Assembly: GCF_018918285.1 (NCBI RefSeq)
Contig: NZ_JAHLQF010000004.1
Coordinates: 186,001 to 250,000, forward strand
Direction of reading: 5' to 3'
DNA length: 64,000 bases
From: Clostridium mobile
GTDB taxonomy: Bacteria > Bacillota > Clostridia > Clostridiales > Clostridiaceae
Shown here: positions 8,897 to 15,834 of the stretch, in pieces
How the letters are laid out: each line of letters starts with the position of its first letter
Position numbering within the stretch: position 1 is the stretch's first letter
Position numbers and translations under genes: made by a program
Notes under the pieces: generated by a model
What the model was told of the DNA's origin: nothing
What the model saw: only the letters and a program-made list of their open reading frames with translations
Databases searched by the model: none

Positions 8897-8940
8897 ATAA
8901 TTACAAATATTTATATTTATAATTTCATTGTGCAAAACTT

Positions 8941-8990
8941 AAAAATGCTATGTGATGCGCCCTATGTACTTAATAGATAATAGATTTTTA
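8941..8990 (+). repeat. Truncated copy of dispersed element, family B
   Basis: AAAAATGCTATGTGATGCG and CCTATG match the left end of the full elements at 10281-10472 and, reversed, 26631-26745. The matching right end is missing, so this is a half element. Confidence 0.6.
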
Positions 8991-9053
8991 GATGATAGAT
9001 TAATAGGTTAATTGATGTAGTGGATATTATTTGTAGCTAACGCATGGTTTTTT

Positions 9054-9107
9054 ATTAAGCGATGTAAAATTGAATTTACGTTAATTTTGAGTTATATTAC
9101 GAAATAA
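9054..9107. promoter_or_regulatory. 54-bp block shared with 9564-9617, upstream of small membrane protein 1
   Basis: The block starts ATTAAGCGATGTAA and ends TACGAAATAA. A block of the same length with the same two ends lies at 9564-9617, before the next small membrane protein gene. The middle is poorly conserved. It may be a common upstream control region. Confidence 0.35.
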
Positions 9108-9210
9108 GAAATAGAATTTACTCTTTAGAAAATGGATATATTAGTATATAATTGTAATAAAATACTTAATAGTAATATTAGGTGAGTTATAATAAAGGAG
9201 AGGATGATCT

Positions 9211-9450
9211 ATGAGAGACAATAAAGTAGATAAAGGATTTGAACTTATATACTGGAACTTGAGTTATAGAAGAAAATTTATTAGAACTTTATGGATGATA
9301 CCTTTTTGCATTGCTGTATTAGCATTTATATGGTTTATAAATAGCAATAGTGTGATGAATACTATATTAACAACATTTGGTGTCGTTGTGTTTGTTATAC
9401 AGTTAATCTATACTTACTCAAGATGGAAAAAAGATGAACAATCTTGTTAA
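9211..9450 (+). CDS. Small membrane protein, function unknown
   Basis: A 79-aa protein with a hydrophilic N terminus (MRDNKVDKGFEL) and two membrane segments, roughly residues 28-45 and 50-68, ending in a charged tail (RWKKDEQSC). It has a good ribosome site, AAAGGAGAGG, 8 bp before the ATG. I do not recognise the family. A second small membrane protein follows about 200 bp downstream, and a short possibly broken frame lies between them. The strong ribosome site and membrane pattern support a real gene. Confidence 0.6.
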   Translation: MRDNKVDKGFELIYWNLSYRRKFIRTLWMIPFCIAVLAFIWFINSNSVMNTILTTFGVVVFVIQLIYTYSRWKKDEQSC

Positions 9451-9500
9451 TATGTTGTCTTATAGAAAAGTGTGTATTAGATTTAAGGAAGGGGCTTGTT

Positions 9501-9599
9501 TTGAAAAAGAAGTTTAATTCACAGCACGAAGATAAGTGGATATACAGGTATAGTCTTATGGACATTAAGCGATGTAAGTTCAATATTGTATCGCTTTAG
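9501..9599 (+). pseudogene. Possible 32-aa frame or broken small gene
   Basis: A TTG codon 6 bp after AAGGAAGGGG opens a 32-codon frame (LKKKFNSQHEDKWIYRY...) that runs into the shared 54-bp block and stops at 9597. It may be the start of a small membrane protein gene whose remainder was lost, or no gene at all. The ribosome site is its only strong support. Confidence 0.25.
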
Positions 9600-9617
9600 T
9601 AAGATATGACGAAATAA
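9564..9617. promoter_or_regulatory. Second copy of 54-bp block, with inverted repeat
   Basis: It shares both ends with 9054-9107. This copy contains the inverted repeat AAGCGAT (9567-9573) and ATCGCTT (9590-9596) and ends 36 bp before the start of small membrane protein 2. A regulatory role is inference. Confidence 0.35.
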
Positions 9618-9653
9618 CGTAAGATTGATTTTTTATATTTTTGGAGGAGTTTT

Positions 9654-9968
9654 ATGATTGATAAAATCTTACACAACTTACAAAGAGACATTTGTGATGA
9701 AAAAGGACATTATAGAACATATATATATATTCTTTGCGCACTTTTTTTACTTGATGTTCTATTTGACTCATATAAACTAATTAATTTACTTTTAAATATA
9801 CCTATTTTTATTTTAAGTGCAATAGCCTTGCTGCTTCTAATCTCAATCTACTTCAAATTTAAAGGCTCTAGGATTATAAGTGAAAATAAGATAATTATAC
9901 GAAATATAATTTTCTCTACTTTAATAACCTTAGTATCTATATATAATATTATGAAAAACTTGAATTAA
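9654..9968 (+). CDS. Small membrane protein, function unknown
   Basis: A 104-aa protein with a short polar N terminus and three or four hydrophobic segments (about residues 24-36, 42-66 and 79-98). The ATG is preceded by TTGGAGGAGTTTT, a strong ribosome site. It is not clearly related to the 79-aa protein upstream, although the two share a similar upstream block. No family is recognised. It is followed by a 689-bp region full of repeats, so these two small genes sit as an island between repeat elements. Confidence 0.6.
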   Translation: MIDKILHNLQRDICDEKGHYRTYIYILCALFLLDVLFDSYKLINLLLNIPIFILSAIALLLLISIYFKFKGSRIISENKIIIRNIIFSTLITLVSIYNIMKNLN

Positions 9969-10089
9969 AAATTAACGCTCTGTTAAAGAATAGTGTTGAT
10001 AACATAACATTTTTTAAGGGGATTTCTTCAATATCTAAATATCTAAAAAACTAAATATCTAACCATCTAAATAAAATTAGTTTCTCAAG

Positions 10090-10194
10090 TATAGATCTCT
10101 ACAAATATAATTTGGTTTCCAAAATAGAGAGCTAAGCACATAGTGAAGCCGCTTCAAAAAAGGCGCTCCTCCCACTACATACCTCAATTCCTTT
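10090..10194 (+). repeat. Dispersed palindromic repeat, family A, copy 3 (degraded)
   Basis: The left flank and left arm AGAGCTAAGCACATAGTGAAG (10128 onward) are intact, but the right arm has decayed to ACTACATACCTCAATTCC, so it no longer closes at its base. Confidence 0.75.
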
Positions 10195-10280
10195 ATGTTT
10201 TACAGATCTATTTCCAAATTTATATTATGCCAAATTAATTTCTCGAATATTTATCTTTATAATTCTATTGTATAAAACTT

Positions 10281-10472
10281 AAAAATGCTATGTAATGCGC
10301 CCTATGCATTTGAGCAAAATCTAGAAATTCTTAATTTATTTTAGAAATGCCGTTAAGATGCTGTACATGTTTGACCGAAGGGAGTTTGTCAGCATTAGGG
10401 ATTTTTATAAAATAAATTCTAGAAGTTCTTATTGCAGCGAATCAGCATAATAAGCATTATATAGCATTTTTT
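10281..10472 (+). repeat. Dispersed element, family B, long form with 78-bp internal block
   Basis: Terminal inverted repeats AAAAATGCTATGTAATG and CATTATATAGCATTTTT bound a 192-bp element. Compared with the reversed copy at 26631-26745, it carries an extra block, 10347-10424, flanked by TAGAA on both sides. That block contains a small hairpin (ATGCTG / CAGCAT) around GACCGAAGGGAG, and it is bounded by AATTTATTTTA and TAAAATAAATT in inverted orientation. Confidence 0.75.
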
Positions 10473-10503
10473 ATTTGTTACACCTATAAATTAGTTTCTA
10501 AAT

Positions 10504-10606
10504 TATAGATTTCTACAAATATAATTTAGTTTCCAAAATAGAAAGCTAAGCACACAGTGAAGCTGCTCCAATAAAAAGTCGCTTTTCACTACATACTTAG
10601 CTCTTT
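10504..10606 (+). repeat. Dispersed palindromic repeat, family A, copy 4
   Basis: Left flank TATAGATTTCTACAAATATAA, left arm AAAGCTAAGCACACAGTGAAG (from 10543) and right arm CACTACATACTTAGCTC, followed by TTTT. It lies at the 3' end of the potCD operon. Confidence 0.85.
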
Positions 10607-10657
10607 TGTAGTCTTATTAATATATTTAATAGGTTTTCAACTCTTAATTATATAAGA

Positions 10658-12496
10658 TTATTGTTTAACCTCAGACCATATCTGATCTAAAGTCTTAATG
10701 GCGTCTCCAATGTCTTTTAAGTACTCTCCATTTTTCATTGCACTTTCTGGAGGGTATACCGCCATATCTTCCATAACTTCTTTATCTATATATGGGTATG
10801 CAGCTACATTAGGATTTCCATATGGGAAATAGCTGGATATTTCCGCACTTATTTCTGGCTCCATTATGAAATTTATAAAATCTTCTGCTGCTTTTACATT
10901 TTGTGCACCCTTTGGAATAACAAAATTATCTTGTTGAAGGAATAAGCCTTCTTCTGGAACTACATATTTTACATTAGGATTTTCTCTTTTAGCAAGGCTT
11001 CCCTCAGCGCCCCAGGCAAATATTGCTTTAGACTCCTTGTTTATAAGACTTGTCTTAGGGCTATCGCTATCATAGGATTTTACATTCTCCTGAAGTTTTT
11101 TAAGCTCCACCTTAACCTTTGCTAATGCTTCTGGGCTAGTTTCATTAAGTGAGTATCCTAGCTTTTTAAGAGTAATTCCTATAATAACTCTTTGATCGTC
11201 TAAAAGTGTTAAAGACTTTTTAAGCTCTGGTTTCCAAAGGTCTTTATATCCCTTTATAGTTCCTTCTGGTATTTTAGAACTATCATAAGCTATAATCCCT
11301 GCAAGCCACATATAAGGAACACTATACTTATTTCCTTCATCAAAGGGAAGATTCATAAATTGTTCTCCTATATTGCTTATATTAGGGAGATTATCTTTAT
11401 TTATTTCCTGTATTAAATTTTGCTTTTTTAATATTTCTACCATAAAATCACTGGCTACTACAACATCATACTGTCCTCCCCCTGCCATTAATTTAGCAAG
11501 CATTTCTTCGTTGGAGGAGAAGGTACTGTAATTAACTTTTACATTATATTTTTCCTCAAATTTGTCTATTACCGATTGTGGTAAATACTCCGACCAGTTA
11601 AATACATTTAAAACTTCCTGAGGTTCATTATTGTTTTTTCCAATTGCATACGCTCCATATCCAAAGCCACCTACAGCCAAACAAATTGCTGTAAACAGAG
11701 CAGTTCCTTTTTTCATATTTATATTGATATTTTTCATTAGGAGTGCACCAACTATCATTAATACTGTAAATAGCATTATTAGCGTTGAAAGTGCATTTAT
11801 CTCAGGAGTAACTCCAAATTTCACCATAGAAAAAACCTTTAACGGTAAAGTTACACTTCCTGGTCCTCCTACGAAAAAGCTGATTATTACATCATCTAAA
11901 GAAAGAGTGAATGCCAAAAGTCCACCAGCTATTACACCAGGCATTATTATAGGTAACGTTACATGTAAAAATGTATTTAATGAGGAAGCTCCAAGATCCA
12001 TAGCCGCCTCTTCTAGTGATCTGTCAAATCCATCTAATCTTGTCTTAACTACCGCTATTACGTAAGCTACACTGAAAGTAACGTGAGAAATAATCAGTGA
12101 AGTTCTTCCTAGAGGAAGACCTATTATTGCAAAAAAGGCTAGTAGCGATATACCCATGACTATTTCCGGTATAACTAAAGGTATATTTAAAATGGAATCT
12201 AATATGCTCTTACCTTTAAATTTATATCTATACAATCCAACAGAGGCTAAGGTTCCTAAAATAACAGATATTATGGTACTAACAATAGCAACCTGAAATG
12301 AATTTTTAAGAGCCTCCATTATTCCTTTATTATGAATTAAACTAGCATACCACTTAAAAGTAAAACCTGTCCAAACTACATTAAGCTTAGATTCATTGAA
12401 TGAGAAAGCTATAAGAACCATTATAGGTATATATAAAAACATGAATATTAGAAACATATAAAGAGATTTTAAAATACTTCCTTTATTTTTCTTCAT
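10658..12496 (-). CDS. potCD: Fused polyamine permease PotC and binding protein PotD
   Basis: A 612-aa protein that joins two subunits normally made separately. Residues 1 to about 262 are a PotC permease with six membrane segments and the EAA loop EEAAMDLGASSLNTFLHVTL. A short basic linker (about 260-268) and one more membrane helix (about 269-288) lead to a PotD-type polyamine-binding domain (about 295-612). The PotD part begins VLNVFNWSEYLP and includes YSTFSSNEEMLAKL and VPYMWLAGIIAYD, regions that form the polyamine pocket in PotD. The extra helix would hold the binding domain outside the membrane. It is the last gene of potA-potB-potCD, 3 bp after potB. The reading frame is continuous, so this is not a sequencing join. 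Confidence 0.92.
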   Translation of the reverse strand: MKKNKGSILKSLYMFLIFMFLYIPIMVLIAFSFNESKLNVVWTGFTFKWYASLIHNKGIMEALKNSFQVAIVSTIISVILGTLASVGLYRYKFKGKSILDSILNIPLVIPEIVMGISLLAFFAIIGLPLGRTSLIISHVTFSVAYVIAVVKTRLDGFDRSLEEAAMDLGASSLNTFLHVTLPIIMPGVIAGGLLAFTLSLDDVIISFFVGGPGSVTLPLKVFSMVKFGVTPEINALSTLIMLFTVLMIVGALLMKNININMKKGTALFTAICLAVGGFGYGAYAIGKNNNEPQEVLNVFNWSEYLPQSVIDKFEEKYNVKVNYSTFSSNEEMLAKLMAGGGQYDVVVASDFMVEILKKQNLIQEINKDNLPNISNIGEQFMNLPFDEGNKYSVPYMWLAGIIAYDSSKIPEGTIKGYKDLWKPELKKSLTLLDDQRVIIGITLKKLGYSLNETSPEALAKVKVELKKLQENVKSYDSDSPKTSLINKESKAIFAWGAEGSLAKRENPNVKYVVPEEGLFLQQDNFVIPKGAQNVKAAEDFINFIMEPEISAEISSYFPYGNPNVAAYPYIDKEVMEDMAVYPPESAMKNGEYLKDIGDAIKTLDQIWSEVKQ

Positions 12497-12499
12497 TTC

Positions 12500-13429
12500 T
12501 TATAGCACCCCCCCACCATTCTTTGTTCCACCATTTTTAGCATAATAGCCAATGAATATCATCATAACTATCATTAAAACAACAGATATAGCGGATCCAA
12601 AAGGCCAGTCTCTTGCAGTTAAAAATTGATTTTTTATAAGGTTACTCATAAGTACTACTTTGCTTCCCCCCATTAAATCCGTTATAAAGAACAGTCCTAG
12701 GCTTGGAACAAATACCAATAGGCAGCCTGAAATTATACCTCCCTTAGTAAGGGGTAAAGTAACCTGTAGAAATTTATTAATAGTACTAGCTCCTAAATCA
12801 TCAGCAGCTTCCAGTAATCTTAAATCCAATTTTTCAATAGAAGCATATAGAGGAAGCACCATAAATGGAAACATCATATATAACATTCCTATCATTACCG
12901 CTGCATTATTATACATCATTTGTAAAGGAGCCTCTATTAGCGCTAAGTTTAAAAGCAATGTATTAATTATACCTTCTGTTCTAAGCAATATTATCATGGC
13001 ATAAGTTCGAACTAAAGAGTTCGTCCAAAAAGGTAATATAATCAAAAGTAGTAGTATAGGTTTTATCCTTTTATTTGATTTTGCTATGATAAAAGCAAAG
13101 GGATATCCAAATATTAAACACAACACCGTTGTGGCTACTGCAATTAATATGGATTTAATAAATATATTTATATATAAAGGGTTTAGTAGTCTAGCGTAGT
13201 TTGATAATGTAAAATTATAAACTATATCTCCTACTTCTCCTCTTGTACAAAAACTAACCAATACTATCAAAATGATGGGTACTATAAAAAAGCCAATCAT
13301 CCAAAGAGCTATTGGCAACACCGTGACGCAGGGTCCCAATATATTAGATAGCTTCTTTTTTATATCTCTACCTAATCCTCTTTTTGGGTTTAACTTAGCA
13401 GTACCAATATTAGACAGTTTATCTTTCAC
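12500..13429 (-). CDS. potB: Polyamine ABC transporter permease PotB (second system)
   Basis: Permease of 309 aa with about six membrane segments and the EAA loop EAADDLGASTINKFLQVTLPL (about residues 209-229). It has an N-terminal extension of about 35 basic residues before the first helix that the paralogue at 405-1229 lacks. The start is GTG at 13429, preceded by GGGGGTAGAGAG, and lies 12 bp after potA. The partner permease is fused to the binding protein in the next gene, so the membrane core here is PotB plus PotCD. Confidence 0.9.
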   Translation of the reverse strand: MKDKLSNIGTAKLNPKRGLGRDIKKKLSNILGPCVTVLPIALWMIGFFIVPIILIVLVSFCTRGEVGDIVYNFTLSNYARLLNPLYINIFIKSILIAVATTVLCLIFGYPFAFIIAKSNKRIKPILLLLIILPFWTNSLVRTYAMIILLRTEGIINTLLLNLALIEAPLQMMYNNAAVMIGMLYMMFPFMVLPLYASIEKLDLRLLEAADDLGASTINKFLQVTLPLTKGGIISGCLLVFVPSLGLFFITDLMGGSKVVLMSNLIKNQFLTARDWPFGSAISVVLMIVMMIFIGYYAKNGGTKNGGGVL

Positions 13430-13441
13430 CTCTCTACCCCC

Positions 13442-14527
13442 TTATGCTTTTATAACCACTGTATGGTTTGGATTCCAAGTTACAAAAACCTCAGCTGATT
13501 CATCATCAAACTTAAAGTTTTGCCCTATAGGTTCGTTGACTATTATTTCTTTTCCATTCTTAAGGACCATAACAGTCTTTATATTTGAACCAATGTAAAT
13601 TCTCTCTTTAAATTTACATTGAAGCCATACGTCTCCTTCTTCCACTTCATCTTTAATCCTAATTCTTTCAGGCCTTACAGAGACAATAAATTTATCCCCA
13701 ATATGATAATTCAAATTTGGAATTCTTATTATATCTTTTTCTTCTTCAAGATTTAAAAGTACTTCTGTTTCCTTTACTTTTATAGTTTCACCTTCCAATA
13801 TATTAGTTTCACCTAAGAAATCTGCTACAAATTTAGTTCTAGGTCTCTCATAGAGTTCCTCAGGGGTTCCTAATTGTTCTATATCTCCTTTATTCATAAC
13901 CACAATTCTGTCCGACATAGTCAATGCTTCTTCTTGATCATGGGTTACAAATATAAAGGTTATTCCTAACTCTCTTTGAAGGTGTTTAAGTTCTAATTGC
14001 ATTTGTTTGCGAAGTTTTAAGTCAAGAGCACTTAATGGTTCATCTAAAAGAAGAACCTTAGGGTTGTTTATTATGGCTCTAGCTATGGCTACGCGCTGCA
14101 TTTGCCCACCACTTAATTGAGATGGCATTCTACTTTCATACCCTTCTAGTTTAACTATTTTAAGCATTTCCTGTACCTTTGCCTCAATTTGTTTCTTTGG
14201 TACCTTTTTCATCTTTAAACCAAAAGCAATATTATCAGCAATATTCATATGTGGGAAAAGAGCATAATTCTGAAACACAGTATTAACGCATCTTTCATTT
14301 GGGGACTTATCTGTAACATCTTCCCCATCAATAATTATCTTGCCACTTGAAGGCATTTCAAAACCAGCTATCATCCTTAACGTAGTTGTCTTTCCGCAAC
14401 CACTAGGTCCTAGCAAAGTTAAGAATTCTCCCTTTCTAATGTGAAGATTAAGGTTTTTTACTAATGTTTCTCCATCATCGAAAGTTTTTACTATGTTTTC
14501 CAACTGAAGAAAAGCATCTGCAGCCAC
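13442..14527 (-). CDS. potA: Polyamine ABC transporter ATP-binding protein PotA (second system)
   Basis: ATPase of 361 aa with Walker [11 protein letters not shown] (about residues 39-48), signature LSGGQMQR, Walker [12 protein letters not shown], switch region VTHDQEEAL and a C-terminal TOBE-type domain. The start is GTG at 14527 with AAAGGAG upstream. It heads potA-potB-potCD, transcribed from the promoter at 14677-14705 through a structured leader. It is clearly paralogous to the PotA at 1230-2273, but each sits in its own operon with different control signals. Confidence 0.93.
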   Translation of the reverse strand: MAADAFLQLENIVKTFDDGETLVKNLNLHIRKGEFLTLLGPSGCGKTTTLRMIAGFEMPSSGKIIIDGEDVTDKSPNERCVNTVFQNYALFPHMNIADNIAFGLKMKKVPKKQIEAKVQEMLKIVKLEGYESRMPSQLSGGQMQRVAIARAIINNPKVLLLDEPLSALDLKLRKQMQLELKHLQRELGITFIFVTHDQEEALTMSDRIVVMNKGDIEQLGTPEELYERPRTKFVADFLGETNILEGETIKVKETEVLLNLEEEKDIIRIPNLNYHIGDKFIVSVRPERIRIKDEVEEGDVWLQCKFKERIYIGSNIKTVMVLKNGKEIIVNEPIGQNFKFDDESAEVFVTWNPNHTVVIKA

Positions 14528-14572
14528 TCCGCAACAACTCCTTTTATTATATAATTATCGTTCTCAAAAAAG

Positions 14573-14640
14573 AAAAACCTCCTATTAGTCCCATGGGCTA
14601 CATGGGGCCTATTAAGAAGTTTTATTAAATAGGAGTTATA
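14573..14640 (-). promoter_or_regulatory. Attenuator-like structured leader of the potA-potB-potCD operon
   Basis: On the minus strand, CTCCTATT (plus 14628-14635) can pair either with a nearby AATAGG (14608-14613) or with AATAGGAG (14579-14586). The second pairing encloses a CCCATG/CATGGG hairpin (14590-14606) and is followed by a TTTTTCTTTTTT tract, as in an intrinsic terminator. Two mutually exclusive pairings of one strand, one ending in a U tract, is the layout of a transcription attenuator. It lies between a good promoter and potA. The trigger is unknown; I do not recognise a named riboswitch. Confidence 0.5.
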
Positions 14641-14676
14641 ATCCCGCAAAAATACCACTCAATTATAACTGAAAAG

Positions 14677-14705
14677 AATATATCATAACGGTGTATAAAT
14701 ATCAA
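14677..14705 (-). promoter_or_regulatory. Sigma-A-type promoter of the second polyamine operon
   Basis: Minus strand TTGATA (14700-14705), 17-bp spacer, TATATT (14677-14682). Transcription would start near 14670, giving a leader of about 140 nt that contains the attenuator-like fold. A palindrome TTTGTATTTATACAAA lies just upstream at about 14714-14729 and could be an operator. Confidence 0.7.
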
Positions 14706-14737
14706 TAAGTTTTTTTGTATTTATACAAAGTTTTTTA

Positions 14738-15817
14738 CTAAAAATTTTGTATATATTTAAGTGTTCCTTCCTCATTGCCTCCAAGCTTCCAGAACGCAAT
14801 ATTTTCATACCCACATTCCTTAGATGTTTTAACCCATAATTCTAAAGTTTTTTCATCAGCATACCATACAGAATGGTTTGTGCCATCCTCATCTATGTAT
14901 TGAAAATATGCTGCTCCGCTTGCTTCATCACGATTTATCTTAGCATTTTTATTTTTAGCTAGTAAGACAGCTTCTTTTTCTGTAAGGGAGCGAGAGTTAC
15001 CTCCCTCTTTCCAATCAAAACCTCCTATAGAAAAAGCCATCCATTTTTTACCTGGTATGTTATCCATCTTTGTAGAAAGTTTTTTGATAAATTCAATATC
15101 TGCTTTAGGACCAGGGCCACTATGGTTGCCATAGAGATTATAAGCCATGATTAAATAATCTGGACCTTCTGGAAGATTTATTTTATCTAATTTTATATTA
15201 GGCTCAAGAATAATTCTAAGCTCTATACCTTCCACCTTTAATTGAGAATAAAGCTCTTTTATGAATATAGAAAAACTGTCCAACGTATCCTTATCTATTT
15301 TTTCATAATCAATTTCAACTCCATTGTAACCACCCTGTTTAGCATGGCCTACAATTTCTGATATATGTGCATCACGTTTTTCTTTTGATAGTAGAATTCT
15401 TTTTAGCATCTTACTATCCTTTTGTGTAATACTTTCATCCTCATTTATTCTATCATTTACAATGGTTAGATATAATTTTTTATTATATTCATTACATATC
15501 GATTTAATTTTAGGTAATATATTTTTATATTTTGATGGGAAAGTTATCTTGTCATTCTCATCAAAAATAGCCCCAAACGCCTGCACCAAACTCATATTGT
15601 CAATCAATATTGGCAGCTCTTCTAGTGCTTGCTCTCCATTCCAATAAGCTACCCAGCCAGACATCTCTATATTAGTCATTTTCTTTGGTTTATTTGGTTT
15701 ATTTGGTTTATTTGATTTAGAAGTAGCTATGGCATAAAATATTGATACCAATATTACTAAAGACAAAACAAGTATTATAAAATATCTTCCTATAAATTTC
15801 TTCCTGAACCAAACCAT
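14738..15817 (-). CDS. Membrane-anchored glycoside hydrolase family 18 protein
   Basis: A 359-aa protein with an N-terminal membrane anchor (about residues 10-31) and a GH18-type barrel. The catalytic strand is GGYNGVEIDYEKID (about 161-174): the final acidic YE matches the DxxDxDxE proton donor, although the first Asp is replaced by Asn. MAYNLYG (about 214-220) and IAFWKLGG near the end are also typical. It may trim or bind beta-1,4-linked amino-sugar polymer outside the cell. It is the last gene of a four-gene polysaccharide operon, 17 bp after a NodB-like protein. In PNAG systems PgaB combines a deacetylase and a hydrolase domain; here the two activities are separate genes. Spore-wall hydrolases share this fold, so a sporulation role is an alternative. 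Confidence 0.82.
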   Translation of the reverse strand: MVWFRKKFIGRYFIILVLSLVILVSIFYAIATSKSNKPNKPNKPKKMTNIEMSGWVAYWNGEQALEELPILIDNMSLVQAFGAIFDENDKITFPSKYKNILPKIKSICNEYNKKLYLTIVNDRINEDESITQKDSKMLKRILLSKEKRDAHISEIVGHAKQGGYNGVEIDYEKIDKDTLDSFSIFIKELYSQLKVEGIELRIILEPNIKLDKINLPEGPDYLIMAYNLYGNHSGPGPKADIEFIKKLSTKMDNIPGKKWMAFSIGGFDWKEGGNSRSLTEKEAVLLAKNKNAKINRDEASGAAYFQYIDEDGTNHSVWYADEKTLELWVKTSKECGYENIAFWKLGGNEEGTLKYIQNF

Positions 15818-15834
15818 ATAACCTCTCCCTTTCT

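Larger units (their letters stand above)
8653..9210. other. Gene-free stretch with two repeats and promoter-like DNA
   Basis: This 558-bp region contains family A copy 2 (8793-8896), a half copy of family B (about 8941-8990), a short AT-rich run built of AGATRATAG-like units (about 8985-9012), and the upstream block shared with the next small gene (9054-9107). I see no coding region. Confidence 0.7.
9969..10657. other. Gene-free stretch occupied by repeats
   Basis: It holds a run of ATATCTAA-type units (about 10030-10073), family A copy 3 with a degraded right arm (10090-10194), a long form of family B (10281-10472) and family A copy 4 (10504-10606). Copy 4 lies about 50 bp after the stop of the minus-strand potCD gene and may serve as its terminator. 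No coding region is supported. Confidence 0.75.

Noticed and set aside
10030-10073. ATATCTAA repeats as a CRISPR or iteron array
   Set aside because: Units are about 8 bp, imperfect and without spacers; this is simple AT-rich repetition.
14714-14729. TTTGTATTTATACAAA as a terminator for the GH18 gene
   Set aside because: Stem is all A/T with short arms and no clear U tract in the gene direction; it may be an operator but was not listed separately.
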